A DNA stretch of 24,033 bases from JBOGDS01 sp050743075 (GTDB taxonomy: Bacteria > Actinomycetota > Actinomycetes > Jiangellales > Jiangellaceae). The position numbers were made by a program, and so were the translations under genes. The stretch spans positions 1 through 24,033 of the forward strand of contig JBOGDS010000059.1 of NCBI GenBank assembly GCA_050743075.1. The letters run 5' to 3'. Position 1 is the first letter of the stretch, and each line of letters opens with the position of its first letter. The notes below the pieces were generated by a model, which was not told the origin of the DNA, did no database searches, and saw only the letters and a list, made by a program, of their open reading frames with translations. Below are positions 1 through 6,401 of the stretch, in pieces.

Positions 1-10
1 AGTCGGAGCG

Positions 11-49
11 GCGCGCCCGCGCCGCGCGCCCGCGCCGCGCGCCCGCGGC
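11..49. repeat. 13-bp GC-only tandem repeat, three copies
   Basis: The unit GCGCGCCCGCGCC occurs at 11-23 and 24-36 without change, and at 37-49 with one mismatch. It is made only of G and C. In the frame of the downstream membrane protein it is open and would encode an Ala/Arg/Pro-rich stretch, so it may be a low-complexity linker of a longer protein or the tail of a gene starting outside the window. Confidence 0.75.
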
Positions 50-69
50 CCAGGCCGACGGAGCCCGAC

Positions 70-579
70 GTGGACCAGAGTGCCTTCTACTCGATCGTCT
101 CGGCCATCAACTTCACGCTGCTGGGGCTATGGTGGGTCGCGATCAAGGAGCGAACGGACATCCGCCGGCGCGGCGTGGCGGGCCAGCGGATGGCCTACCT
201 GGTGTCGCTGGGATTCGTCATCCCCGGGACGGTGTCCCTGCTGGCCCAGGTGGCGCCGGATGTACCGATCGTGTGGCGGACCACGTTCACCCTTGCCGGA
301 CTGGCCGGCGCCGTCGGCCTCGCCATGTTGGCGCAGTCGATGCTGACCGTGGCCGGAGACACGTGGCTCATCCGGCTGCTCCGTTACGTCGGCGTGCCCC
401 TCTACCTCCTCGTCGCACTCGTCGCCGCGGTTCCCGGGATCCCGGAGACGCTGAACCTGCGTCTGAGCTCGATCGAGATCGTGGGGTTCCTGCTGACCCT
501 GCTGGTGTTCCTGGGCGTGCAGGCGGCGTGGGTGGTGGCGATGACGGCTCCAGATGACGACACCGAACCCGTCAGCTGA
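70..579 (+). CDS. small multi-pass membrane protein, unknown function
   Basis: The 169-residue product is not recognised. It has about five hydrophobic segments (near residues 5-24, 42-60, 70-94, 102-122 and 135-158) and a short acidic cytosolic-type tail, so it should be an integral membrane protein without a soluble domain. The GTG start at 70 is supported by a GGAG at 60-63 with a 6-base gap. The same frame is open back to base 1, so a longer protein entering from outside the window cannot be excluded. Its stop codon overlaps the convergent azlD end by 8 bases. There is no neighbour on the same strand to suggest a role. Confidence 0.7.
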   Translation: MDQSAFYSIVSAINFTLLGLWWVAIKERTDIRRRGVAGQRMAYLVSLGFVIPGTVSLLAQVAPDVPIVWRTTFTLAGLAGAVGLAMLAQSMLTVAGDTWLIRLLRYVGVPLYLLVALVAAVPGIPETLNLRLSSIEIVGFLLTLLVFLGVQAAWVVAMTAPDDDTEPVS

Positions 580-874
580 CCGCCCGCAGGACGGCCGTCG
601 TCGCGGCGGCGACCACGATGACGACCAGGAAGGGCGCACGGAGCAACAGGGCGACCACTCCCGCAGCGACTCCGGCCAGCCGCAGGTCCAGCACGAGACG
701 GCCGTCTGAGTCGAGCGTCTGGACCGCGACCAGCGCGGCGAGCAAGGCGACCGGCAGGAGTGCTGCCACCCGCTGCACATCCGGGCGGTCGAGCACGGAC
801 GTGGGCAGCGCCAGCCCCGCAACCTTGAGCATGTAACAGCCGATCGACGCCGCGACGACTGCGGCCCAGATCAC
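572..874 (-). CDS. azlD: AzlD-type branched-chain amino-acid exporter small subunit
   Basis: A 100-residue hydrophobic protein that starts with GTG inside the TGA stop of azlC (GTGA overlap, 871-874). The N-terminus (WAAVVAASIGCYMLKVAGL) is typical of AzlD, with a GCY..K element in the first membrane segment. Four segments are expected: about residues 2-20, 37-53, 64-78 and 80-98. In the family AzlD pairs with AzlC to export branched-chain amino acids (LIV-E type). The open frame continues upstream of 874, but that part is the azlC shadow. Translational coupling to azlC suggests equal expression. The real substrate is inferred from the family only. Confidence 0.88.
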   Translation of the reverse strand: MIWAAVVAASIGCYMLKVAGLALPTSVLDRPDVQRVAALLPVALLAALVAVQTLDSDGRLVLDLRLAGVAAGVVALLLRAPFLVVIVVAAATTAVLRAVS

Positions 875-1557
875 GACTGCTCCCGAACGGTGCGACGGGG
901 CAGCAGCCCGGCCGCGACCGCGACCGGCGCCGCGGCGAGCACGGGCACTCCGGCCGGCATGAGCGGCACCAGAGCCGTGGCGACCAGCCCACCGGCGATC
1001 GCCACGACCCGCGTCCTGGTCTCGGCGAGGCGGGGCCAGAGCAGGGCCAGGAAGGCCGCCGGTACAGCGGCGTCGAGGCCGAGCGTCTCGGGGTCGCCGA
1101 TCGCGGACCCGCCGAGTGCCCCGGCCAGGGTGCCGAGGTTCCACAGGACGAAGAGCGACAGGCCGGTGACCCAGAACGCGTACCGCTGTGCCCGAGGGTC
1201 CGAACGCGCGATGGCCATCGCTGTCGTCTCGTCGATGACTAGTTGGCCGGTGACGGCTGCCCGCCCGCCACGGACCCCGAGGATGCTGGACATCCGCACG
1301 CCGTAGAACGTGTTGCGCAGGCCGAGCAGCAAGGCCGCCGGAACGGCCGCGACGGCAGACCCGCCGCCACCGATGACCCCGACGAACGCGAACTGCGACG
1401 CGCCGCTGAACATCAGCAGGCTCAGCACGCAGGTCTGGAGCATGGAGAGGCCCGACGCCACGGAAACCGCACCGAACGACATGCCGAACGCGCCAGCGTA
1501 GGCGGCGAGACCCAGTGCGTCATGTCGGATGCCGGCGATCTCCTCATCGGGACTCAT
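871..1557 (-). CDS. azlC: AzlC-type branched-chain amino-acid exporter large subunit
   Basis: This 228-residue membrane protein has the AzlC hallmarks: FSGASQFAFVG near residues 50-60 and LGLRNTFYGVRMS near 79-91, followed by further hydrophobic segments up to about residue 220. The length is normal for the family. It probably forms the permease core with AzlD, its coupled downstream partner. The ATG at 1557 is chosen because TACTGT (1565-1570 on this strand) ends 7 bases before it, which fits a leaderless transcript. No Lrp-type regulator gene lies next to it; the divergent neighbour is an ASCH-like gene. Export of branched-chain amino acids is inferred from the family. Confidence 0.9.
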   Translation of the reverse strand: MSPDEEIAGIRHDALGLAAYAGAFGMSFGAVSVASGLSMLQTCVLSLLMFSGASQFAFVGVIGGGGSAVAAVPAALLLGLRNTFYGVRMSSILGVRGGRAAVTGQLVIDETTAMAIARSDPRAQRYAFWVTGLSLFVLWNLGTLAGALGGSAIGDPETLGLDAAVPAAFLALLWPRLAETRTRVVAIAGGLVATALVPLMPAGVPVLAAAPVAVAAGLLPRRTVREQS

Positions 1558-1564
1558 GGGTTCG

Positions 1565-1570
1565 ACAGTA
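1565..1570 (-). promoter_or_regulatory. -10 box of azlC, leaderless
   Basis: TACTGT on the minus strand (TANNNT) is separated by 7 bases from the azlC ATG, so transcription would start at or next to the start codon. No clear -35 box is visible. Confidence 0.5.
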
Positions 1571-1611
1571 GCGACGCCCGCTCACAGTCGTGTACCGGGC
1601 GGCGGCCGCCA

Positions 1612-1617
1612 TAGGCT
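1612..1617 (+). promoter_or_regulatory. -10 box of the ASCH-like gene, leaderless
   Basis: TAGGCT followed by 7 bases and the GTG at 1625. The same hexamer and spacing recur before other genes in this window. It faces away from the azlC promoter within a 67-base gap, so both promoters could share a regulator. Confidence 0.5.
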
Positions 1618-1624
1618 CATCCGC

Positions 1625-2208
1625 GTGCTGTTCGAGAAGAGGTTCTGGCAGGGGATCGCGGACGACTCGGTCACCGTGACGTTCCGCCGGCGCCGGCGTC
1701 TCCAGGTGCTGGCCGGACGGTCGTACCGCACGGCGGCCGGCATCGTCGACGTCGTCTCGGTGACGGTCGTGGAGCCCGCGTCCGTCACGGACGCCGACGC
1801 CATCCGGGCGGGCTACCCAGACGCAGCGACGCTGCTCGGCGACCTGCGCGGCACCGACGCGATGCCCGTCCACCGGATCGAGTTCCGGCGCTCGTCCCGC
1901 CCCGATCCGCGCGCCGAGGTTGCTGCGGACTCAGATCTGAGCGACGGGGACGTGGCTGGGATCGAGCGGCGGCTGGACCGCCTCGACCGGGCCAGCCCGC
2001 CGGCCCGTGGACCCGGTCGACGCTGGAGCTCATCGCCGACCACCCGTCGACCCGGGCGGGCAACCTCGCGGCGGAGGTGGGCCGGGAGCGGCTCGCGTTC
2101 AAGGCCGACGTCCGCAAGCTGAAGAACCTCGGCCTCACCGAGAGCCTGCCGGTTGGCTACCGCCTGTCGCCGCGCGGGCGGGCGTATCGTAGACGGCGCC
2201 CCACGTAG
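1625..2208 (+). pseudogene. ASCH-like/winged-helix protein gene with a 1-base frameshift
   Basis: The first ~125 codons (from GTG 1625, starting VLFEKRFWQGIADDSVTVTF) look like an ASCH-type domain: an FRR basic patch, a T-DAD-AGY element near residue 55, and a VHRIEFRR strand. The frame then runs into a basic, unlikely sequence. From about 2002 the next frame gives WTRSTLELIADHPSTRAG, KADVRKLKNLGL and GYRLSPRGRAY, ending in TAG at 2206-2208. This is a winged-helix-like tail that I recall as the normal C-terminus of this actinobacterial family. One missing base near 1997-2001 would restore a ~194-residue protein. ASCH domains are thought to bind RNA; the true role is unknown. Either a real mutation or a sequence error. 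Confidence 0.7.
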
Positions 2209-2231
2209 CCGGCTCGGCGGCCAGACCTCCA

Positions 2232-2296
2232 TGATCGACTGGTCCCTTCGTGAGCGACACGCCGGCGTGTCGTTTCCAGATGCGTCCAGTCGATCA
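2232..2296. terminator. concentric inverted repeat between convergent genes, probable bidirectional terminator
   Basis: A perfect 18-bp palindrome, CGACACGCCGGCGTGTCG (2255-2272), sits at the centre of a second pair of perfect 11-base arms, TGATCGACTGG (2232-2242) and CCAGTCGATCA (2286-2296). Both share the same centre within half a base. Between them several A-T, G-C and G-U pairs allow one long imperfect hairpin in RNA. It lies between the ends of the ASCH-like gene (stop 2208) and the DUF2461 gene (stop 2333), where a bidirectional terminator is expected. There is no T tract, which is common in actinobacteria. A protein-binding site is the alternative. Confidence 0.5.
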
Positions 2297-2332
2297 AGAC
2301 TTCTGGGCAGCCGGCGCTCAGGGGACGCTGGG

Positions 2333-2968
2333 TCAGCGCCGCAGCGCGTGGGTAGGCCCGACATTCTCTTCGAGCCAGCGCGAGAGCGGAGCCATGTCCC
2401 GCAGGGCCGTCGCCAGCCGGGCGGCCGCCTCGGCCGTGTGCAGCCAGGGCGGCGACCCGAACTCGATCCACGCGACCAGCGCCTTGTGCCGCAACAGCTC
2501 GATCCTCGGGTGATCGGCATCGTAGCCGCAAGGGCGGGTCTTCAGGGTCTCGCCGCTCACGGTGTAGCCGCCGTCGCGTACCTTTCTGACGACAGCCTCG
2601 AGCTCTGGCCCGGTGCGGGCGTCGTCGACGGCATCGCGGTAGCGCGCCACCTGGTCCGAGGCCATCTGGTAGTACCCGGTGGCCGCGAACAACCCGGCGG
2701 CGGAGACGTGCAGATAGTGCTCGCCCAGGTCGACACCCTGCTGCTCCTTGTACGGGTCACGGCCTTTGTGGAACCGCAGGTCGTTGTACGGCCGGAACAG
2801 CCGGGCCGGCCCGAACACGGGCTCCAGGACCTCGCCCAGGGCAACCAGTGGAGCCCGGACGCTTCTCTCGTACATGTCCTTGTTGGCGGTCCAGTACGAC
2901 TTGGTGTTGTCGTTCTCGAGCCCTTCGTAGAAGTCGAGGGCCTCAGCCGGGATGCCGGTGAACGTCAT
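2333..2968 (-). CDS. DUF2461 domain-containing protein
   Basis: The 211-residue soluble protein matches the DUF2461 (TIGR02453-type) family over its whole length. It has the N-terminal F-TGIP-EAL-FYEGLE-DN block with KSYWTANKDMYE (about residues 4-34), the FRPYNDLRFHKGRDPYKEQQG block (about 58-78) and the later GGY...ETLKT.P segment. No enzymatic activity is established for the family, so function is left open. The ATG at 2968-2966 overlaps the stop of the upstream GNAT gene by four bases (ATGA), so the two are translated from one mRNA. There is no signal peptide or membrane segment; the protein should be cytoplasmic. Confidence 0.88.
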   Translation of the reverse strand: MTFTGIPAEALDFYEGLENDNTKSYWTANKDMYERSVRAPLVALGEVLEPVFGPARLFRPYNDLRFHKGRDPYKEQQGVDLGEHYLHVSAAGLFAATGYYQMASDQVARYRDAVDDARTGPELEAVVRKVRDGGYTVSGETLKTRPCGYDADHPRIELLRHKALVAWIEFGSPPWLHTAEAAARLATALRDMAPLSRWLEENVGPTHALRR

Positions 2969-3507
2969 GGCTGGTCTCGCAGGTCGGTGTGCAGGCGGAT
3001 CTGCTGCAGGGTAGCGGTGCCGTCGCCGGTCAGGTCGAGGGACCGGTGCGCACCGTCGGCGGCCCAGCCCGCCGGTTCCAGGAAGCCGCGGACGGCGTCG
3101 TCACCGGCGACGAGCCAGATCCGCGCGCGGGTGAATCCGTCGGCGCGGAGAGTGTCGACGACCGCTGCGACCAGCCGAGAGCCGTGACCGGCACCGAGCG
3201 CGTCGGGGTCGACGTGGAAGGCGACCACCTCGCCGTCGGAGGGGTCCGCGTCGGGATCCTCCGACGGCGCCGTCGCGGCGAAGCCGACCACGGTGTTCCG
3301 CTCCAGAGCCACCAGGACCCGGTGGCGGGCACTGGGCGGGGTCGAGATGCCCTGCCGCCAGGCAGCCGCGAAGCCGTCCGGGTCGACCTCCGCGAGCAGA
3401 GTGTCGGGAAGCACGTCGGCGTACGAGCGTTGCCAGGCCCGTGCCTGGACCGTCCCGATGGCCACTGCGTCATCGGCCCACGCCACGCGGACGCTGCGGT
3501 CAGCCAT
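2965..3507 (-). CDS. GNAT-family N-acetyltransferase
   Basis: A 180-residue acetyltransferase of the GCN5-related fold. The acetyl-CoA site is visible as VVAFHVDPDALGAGHGSRLV at about residues 94-113, with the G-x-G-x-G loop after the beta-4 strand. The ARAWQRSYADVLPD segment near residue 22 is typical of the amino-acid/peptide-like GNAT subgroup with an N-terminal acceptor region. The substrate cannot be read from the sequence. The start is set at ATG 3507 (MADRSVRVAWADD) because family alignment begins there and GGAG lies about 9 bases upstream. The frame is open 15 codons further, to 3552. It is followed by DUF2461 with an ATGA overlap. Confidence 0.85.
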   Translation of the reverse strand: MADRSVRVAWADDAVAIGTVQARAWQRSYADVLPDTLLAEVDPDGFAAAWRQGISTPPSARHRVLVALERNTVVGFAATAPSEDPDADPSDGEVVAFHVDPDALGAGHGSRLVAAVVDTLRADGFTRARIWLVAGDDAVRGFLEPAGWAADGAHRSLDLTGDGTATLQQIRLHTDLRDQP

Positions 3508-3688
3508 GCCCACCGACTCCGACCCATGCCATGAGGCGCTGAGCCTCCGCACGACGGTCGGAGAGCCTCACCCGGCAGCCTCGAACGACCACCGCGCCGC
3601 CCGGATCAGCCCCACGAGCGCCCGATCCTTCCAGACTGGACCGGTCGTCGTCGCCGTAGGGTCGACGAAAGGTGTTCGTGGCGGGGAC

Positions 3689-3807
3689 ATGACGCCATCA
3701 ACGAGGCACACACGCGCGACGACTTCGAGGCGTGGCTGTTCAGGATGGACGACGCGCTCGATGACGTTCGCGCCGCTGTGCCCGCCTTCCGCTCGACGGC
3801 GCGGTAG
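3689..3807 (+). pseudogene. truncated and frameshifted remnant of a small gene
   Basis: In frame from 3691 the sequence reads HDAINEAHTRDDFEAWLFRM and then DDALDDVRAAVPAFRSTAR, ending in TAG at 3805. It has the acidic/Trp pattern and codon use of a real protein, but no usable start in that frame. The ATG at 3689 would join it if one base were added after ATGAC. It resembles the N-terminus of a larger actinobacterial protein family that I recall only loosely, so this looks like the decayed first third of a gene. The rest of 3508-3890 shows no coding pattern apart from the paa control region. A tiny expressed ORF is a less likely reading. Confidence 0.35.
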
Positions 3808-3827
3808 CGCCGCGACCCGGGGCTAGC

Positions 3828-3842
3828 CCTTGTGACACAAGG
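3828..3842. promoter_or_regulatory. candidate operator of the paa operon
   Basis: CCTTGTGACACAAGG is a perfect inverted repeat with 7-base arms around a central A. Its centre lies about 56 bases before the paaA start codon and 20 bases before the -35 box, a place suited to a dimeric activator or repressor. No regulator gene is adjacent, so the cognate protein is unknown. Confidence 0.45.
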
Positions 3843-3854
3843 CCACAGATCTGC

Positions 3855-3884
3855 TGGACATGTGTAACAGGCGAAGCCTAGGCT
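3855..3884 (+). promoter_or_regulatory. paaA promoter, leaderless
   Basis: TGGACA (3855-3860, five of six to the TTGACA consensus), an 18-base spacer, then TAGGCT (3879-3884) ending 6 bases before the paaA ATG. Transcription should start at the ATG itself. It is the best complete promoter seen in the window. Confidence 0.65.
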
Positions 3885-3890
3885 GAGTCC

Positions 3891-4844
3891 ATGGAGAACA
3901 CGTCGCTGGACCCGCTCGAGGTGCAGTTCCAGGCCCTCGTCGACGCCGACGGACGGATCGAGCCGCGGGACTGGATGCCCGACGACTACCGGCGCTCGCT
4001 GGTTCGCCAGGTCGCCCAGCACGCCCATTCGGAGATCATCGGCATGCAGCCCGAAGGCAACTGGATCACCCGGGCGCCCAGCCTTCGACGCAAGGCGATC
4101 CTGATGGCGAAGGTGCAGGACGAGGCTGGGCACGGGCTGTATCTCTATGCTGCCGCCGAGACACTCGGGGTGTCCCGCGAGGAGCTGCTCGACCTGCTGC
4201 ACGCCGGGAAGCAGAAGTACTCATCGATCTTCAACTACCCCACGCTGACCTGGGCCGACATGGGCGCGATCGGCTGGCTGGTCGACGGTGCCGCCATCAC
4301 CAACCAGGTGCCGCTGTGCCGCTGCTCGTACGGGCCTTACGCCCGCGCCATGGTCCGCATCTGCAAGGAGGAGTCCTTCCACCAACGTCAGGGATTCGAG
4401 TCGCTGTTGACACTCTCACGGGGTACGTCCGAGCAGAAGGCGATGGCGCAGGACGCGCTCGACCGCTGGTGGTACCCGTCGCTGGCGATGTTCGGGCCGC
4501 CCGACTCCGAGTCGACGCACACGGGCAAATCGATGGCCTGGGGGATCAAGCGGTTCAGCAATGACGAGCTCCGGCAGAAGTTCGTCGACATGACCGTGCC
4601 CCAGTCCGAGGTGCTGGGCCTTACCATCCCCGACCCGGCACTGCGCTGGAATGACGAGCGTGGCCACTACGACTTCACCGGGCCGGACTGGGACGAGCTG
4701 CGCCGGGTGATCTCCGGGGACGGCCCGTGCAACCGACAGCGGATTGCGCACCGGGTGGCCGCCCACACCGAGGGTGCCTGGGTGCGGGAGGCGGCGGCCG
4801 AGTACGCGGCCAAGCGAGCAGGCCCGGCGGAGGCGGCGGCGTGA
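3891..4844 (+). CDS. paaA: phenylacetyl-CoA epoxidase catalytic subunit PaaA
   Basis: The 317-residue protein is the diiron subunit of the ring-1,2-epoxidase that turns phenylacetyl-CoA into its 1,2-epoxide with O2 and electrons from PaaE. Carboxylate and histidine ligands of the diiron site are visible: E48 in HSEIIGMQPEG, E78-x2-H81 in KVQDEAGHGLYLY, and E161-x2-H164 in CKEESFHQRQGFE. GPPDSESTHTGKSMAWGIK (about 202-220) is also typical of the family. The length is normal. The start is ATG 3891, leaderless behind TAGGCT. Its TGA overlaps the GTG of paaB (GTGA). It heads a compact paaABCDE operon. Catabolic genes for earlier and later steps (paaK, paaG, paaZ, paaJ) are not in the window. Confidence 0.97.
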   Translation: MENTSLDPLEVQFQALVDADGRIEPRDWMPDDYRRSLVRQVAQHAHSEIIGMQPEGNWITRAPSLRRKAILMAKVQDEAGHGLYLYAAAETLGVSREELLDLLHAGKQKYSSIFNYPTLTWADMGAIGWLVDGAAITNQVPLCRCSYGPYARAMVRICKEESFHQRQGFESLLTLSRGTSEQKAMAQDALDRWWYPSLAMFGPPDSESTHTGKSMAWGIKRFSNDELRQKFVDMTVPQSEVLGLTIPDPALRWNDERGHYDFTGPDWDELRRVISGDGPCNRQRIAHRVAAHTEGAWVREAAAEYAAKRAGPAEAAA

Positions 4845-5122
4845 CTGCCGAGCCGCTCTGGGAGGTCTTCGTGCGCAGCCGCCGGGGCATGTCGCACATA
4901 CACGTCGGCAGCCTGCACGCGCCGGACGCCGCCATGGCGTTGCGCAACGCGCGCGACGTCTACACCCGCCGGCAGGAAGGGGTGTCGATCTGGGTCGTAC
5001 CGGCCGCGTCGATCACGGCGAGCAGCCCGGACGAGAAGGACGCCTTCTTCGACCCGGCCGGCGACAAGGTCTACCGGCACCCCACGTTCTACGACATCCC
5101 GGACGAGGTGCGGCACCTGTGA
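4841..5122 (+). CDS. paaB: phenylacetyl-CoA epoxidase subunit PaaB
   Basis: The 93-residue product (VTAEPLWEVFVRSRRGMSHI...) matches PaaB, the small subunit that bridges PaaA-PaaC heterodimers in the epoxidase complex and has no cofactor. Family features are the LWEVFVR start, HVGSLHAPDA-MAL-NARDVYTRR, the GVSIWVVPA strand, and the C-terminal YRHPTFYDIPDEV. The start is GTG 4841, overlapping the paaA stop by four bases. The open frame extends further upstream, but that part only shadows paaA. The C-terminal stop overlaps the GTG of paaC in the same way, so A, B and C are coupled to stoichiometric translation. Confidence 0.95.
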   Translation: MTAEPLWEVFVRSRRGMSHIHVGSLHAPDAAMALRNARDVYTRRQEGVSIWVVPAASITASSPDEKDAFFDPAGDKVYRHPTFYDIPDEVRHL

Positions 5123-5910
5123 GCACTGTGGGGACCTGGGACGGCAGGTCGGCCGGAGCGACGCCACTGGCACCGCTCGTCGGGTACGTGCTGAGCCTCG
5201 GCGACGACGCCCTGGTTCTAGCGCAGCGGCTGGGGGAGTGGATCGCGTCCGGGCCCCAGATCGAGGAGGACATGGCGCTGGCGAACATCGGCCTGGACCT
5301 GCTCGGGCAGGCCCGGTCGCTGCTGTCGTTCGCCGGCGAGGTCGAGGGTGCGGGTCGCGACGAGGATGCGCTGGCATACCTGCGCGACGAGCGCGACTAC
5401 CGCAACCTGCAGATCGTCGAGCGGCCCAACGGCGACTTCGCGGTGACGATGGCCCGCCAGCTCGCCTTCTCCGCCTACCAGCACGAGCTCTACGACCGCT
5501 TGCGGTCGAGCGCCGACCCGACGCTGGCCGCTGTGGCGGCGAAGGCGCTGAAGGAGGTCGCGTACCACCGCGACCATGCGACGCAGTGGGTCCTTCGCCT
5601 GGGCGACGGCACCCGCGAGAGTCACCTGCGGATGCAGGCAGGGCTGGAGGAGATCTGGCCCTACGTCGACGAGATGTTCGACGCCGATCCGGTCGTGGCG
5701 CGGCTGGACGGAGTCGCGGTCGACCCCGTGTCGTTGCGTGAGCCTTGGCTGTCATACGTCCACGGCGTGCTGGCCGAGGCGACCCTGGACGTTCCGGTGC
5801 CGGCCTTCCACGGCCGCGGCGGCCGTCGCGGCCTGCACACCGAGGCCCTGGGATACCTGCTGGCGGAGATGCAGCATCTGCGCCGTGCTCACCCGGAGGC
5901 GACATGGTGA
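5119..5910 (+). CDS. paaC: phenylacetyl-CoA epoxidase structural subunit PaaC
   Basis: The 263-residue protein is the catalytically inactive ferritin-like partner of PaaA. Visible family blocks are LGDDALVLAQRLGEWIASGP (about 28-47), EEDMALANIGLDLLGQARSL (about 50-69), RNLQIVERPNGDFAVTMARQ, and EVAYHRDHATQWVLRLGDGT followed by RLGDGT-ES-RM. Retained E..H-like residues are known to be without metal in studied PaaC. The start is GTG 5119 inside the paaB stop (GTGA); a second GTG at 5128 is possible. It is followed by paaD with overlapping codons at ATGGTGA. Function depends on PaaA, PaaB and PaaE. Confidence 0.95.
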   Translation: MSTVGTWDGRSAGATPLAPLVGYVLSLGDDALVLAQRLGEWIASGPQIEEDMALANIGLDLLGQARSLLSFAGEVEGAGRDEDALAYLRDERDYRNLQIVERPNGDFAVTMARQLAFSAYQHELYDRLRSSADPTLAAVAAKALKEVAYHRDHATQWVLRLGDGTRESHLRMQAGLEEIWPYVDEMFDADPVVARLDGVAVDPVSLREPWLSYVHGVLAEATLDVPVPAFHGRGGRRGLHTEALGYLLAEMQHLRRAHPEATW

Positions 5911-6401
5911 CCGCCATGCTCGCCGCCGCGCCCGCCGCTGGGCCGGCCCGCGCGGTCGTCGCCGCGGTACCCGATCCGGAGCTGCCCGTCGTCACGATCG
6001 AGGACCTCGGAATCCTCCGGGACGTGCGGGTGGAGGACGTCGGGAACGTCGTCGTCGAGATCACGCCCACCTACTCGGGGTGCCCGGCCATGGACTCGAT
6101 CCGGGCCGACGTGCTTGCCCGCCTGCGAGAGCACGGTTACGACGACGCCGAGGTGCGCCTGGTCCTATCGCCGGCCTGGACGACCGACTGGATCACCGAC
6201 ACCGGCCGCGCGACGCTCCGGGAGCACGGCATCGCCCCGCCACACCCGGCCGGCCCGGTGGCGCTGACGCTGTCGGTGCGCTGCCCGCTGTGCGGTTCGC
6301 CCGACACCCGCGAGATCAGCCGGTTCGGCTCGACGGCATGCAAGTCACTCTGGACGTGCCGGGTCTGCCTGGAACCGTTCGACCACGTCAAGGCACTCTG
6401 A
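5904..6401 (+). CDS. paaD: phenylacetate-degradation protein PaaD (Fe-S maturation type)
   Basis: The 165-residue protein has an N-terminal MIP18/DUF59 domain (about residues 14-92, with VPDPELPVVTIEDLGILRDV and TPTYSGCPAMD including C60) and a C-terminal zinc-ribbon-like part with C127-x2-C130 and C152-x2-C155, plus C146. PaaD is needed for epoxidase activity and is thought to help Fe-S or diiron assembly. There are two overlapping starts in ATGGTGA: ATG 5904 and GTG 5907. GGAGG at 5895-5899 is 4 bases from the first and 7 from the second, and the second copies the GTGA junctions of the other paa genes. The start is therefore uncertain by one codon. paaE follows directly after the stop. Confidence 0.93.
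   Translation: MVTAMLAAAPAAGPARAVVAAVPDPELPVVTIEDLGILRDVRVEDVGNVVVEITPTYSGCPAMDSIRADVLARLREHGYDDAEVRLVLSPAWTTDWITDTGRATLREHGIAPPHPAGPVALTLSVRCPLCGSPDTREISRFGSTACKSLWTCRVCLEPFDHVKAL

Noticed and set aside
3657..3691. TAGGGT box with a six-codon GTG frame (ending ACA TGA) before the small remnant
   Set aside because: Looks like a leader peptide or relic promoter, but spacing to the GTG is 9 bases and the downstream gene is broken; no support beyond the hexamer.
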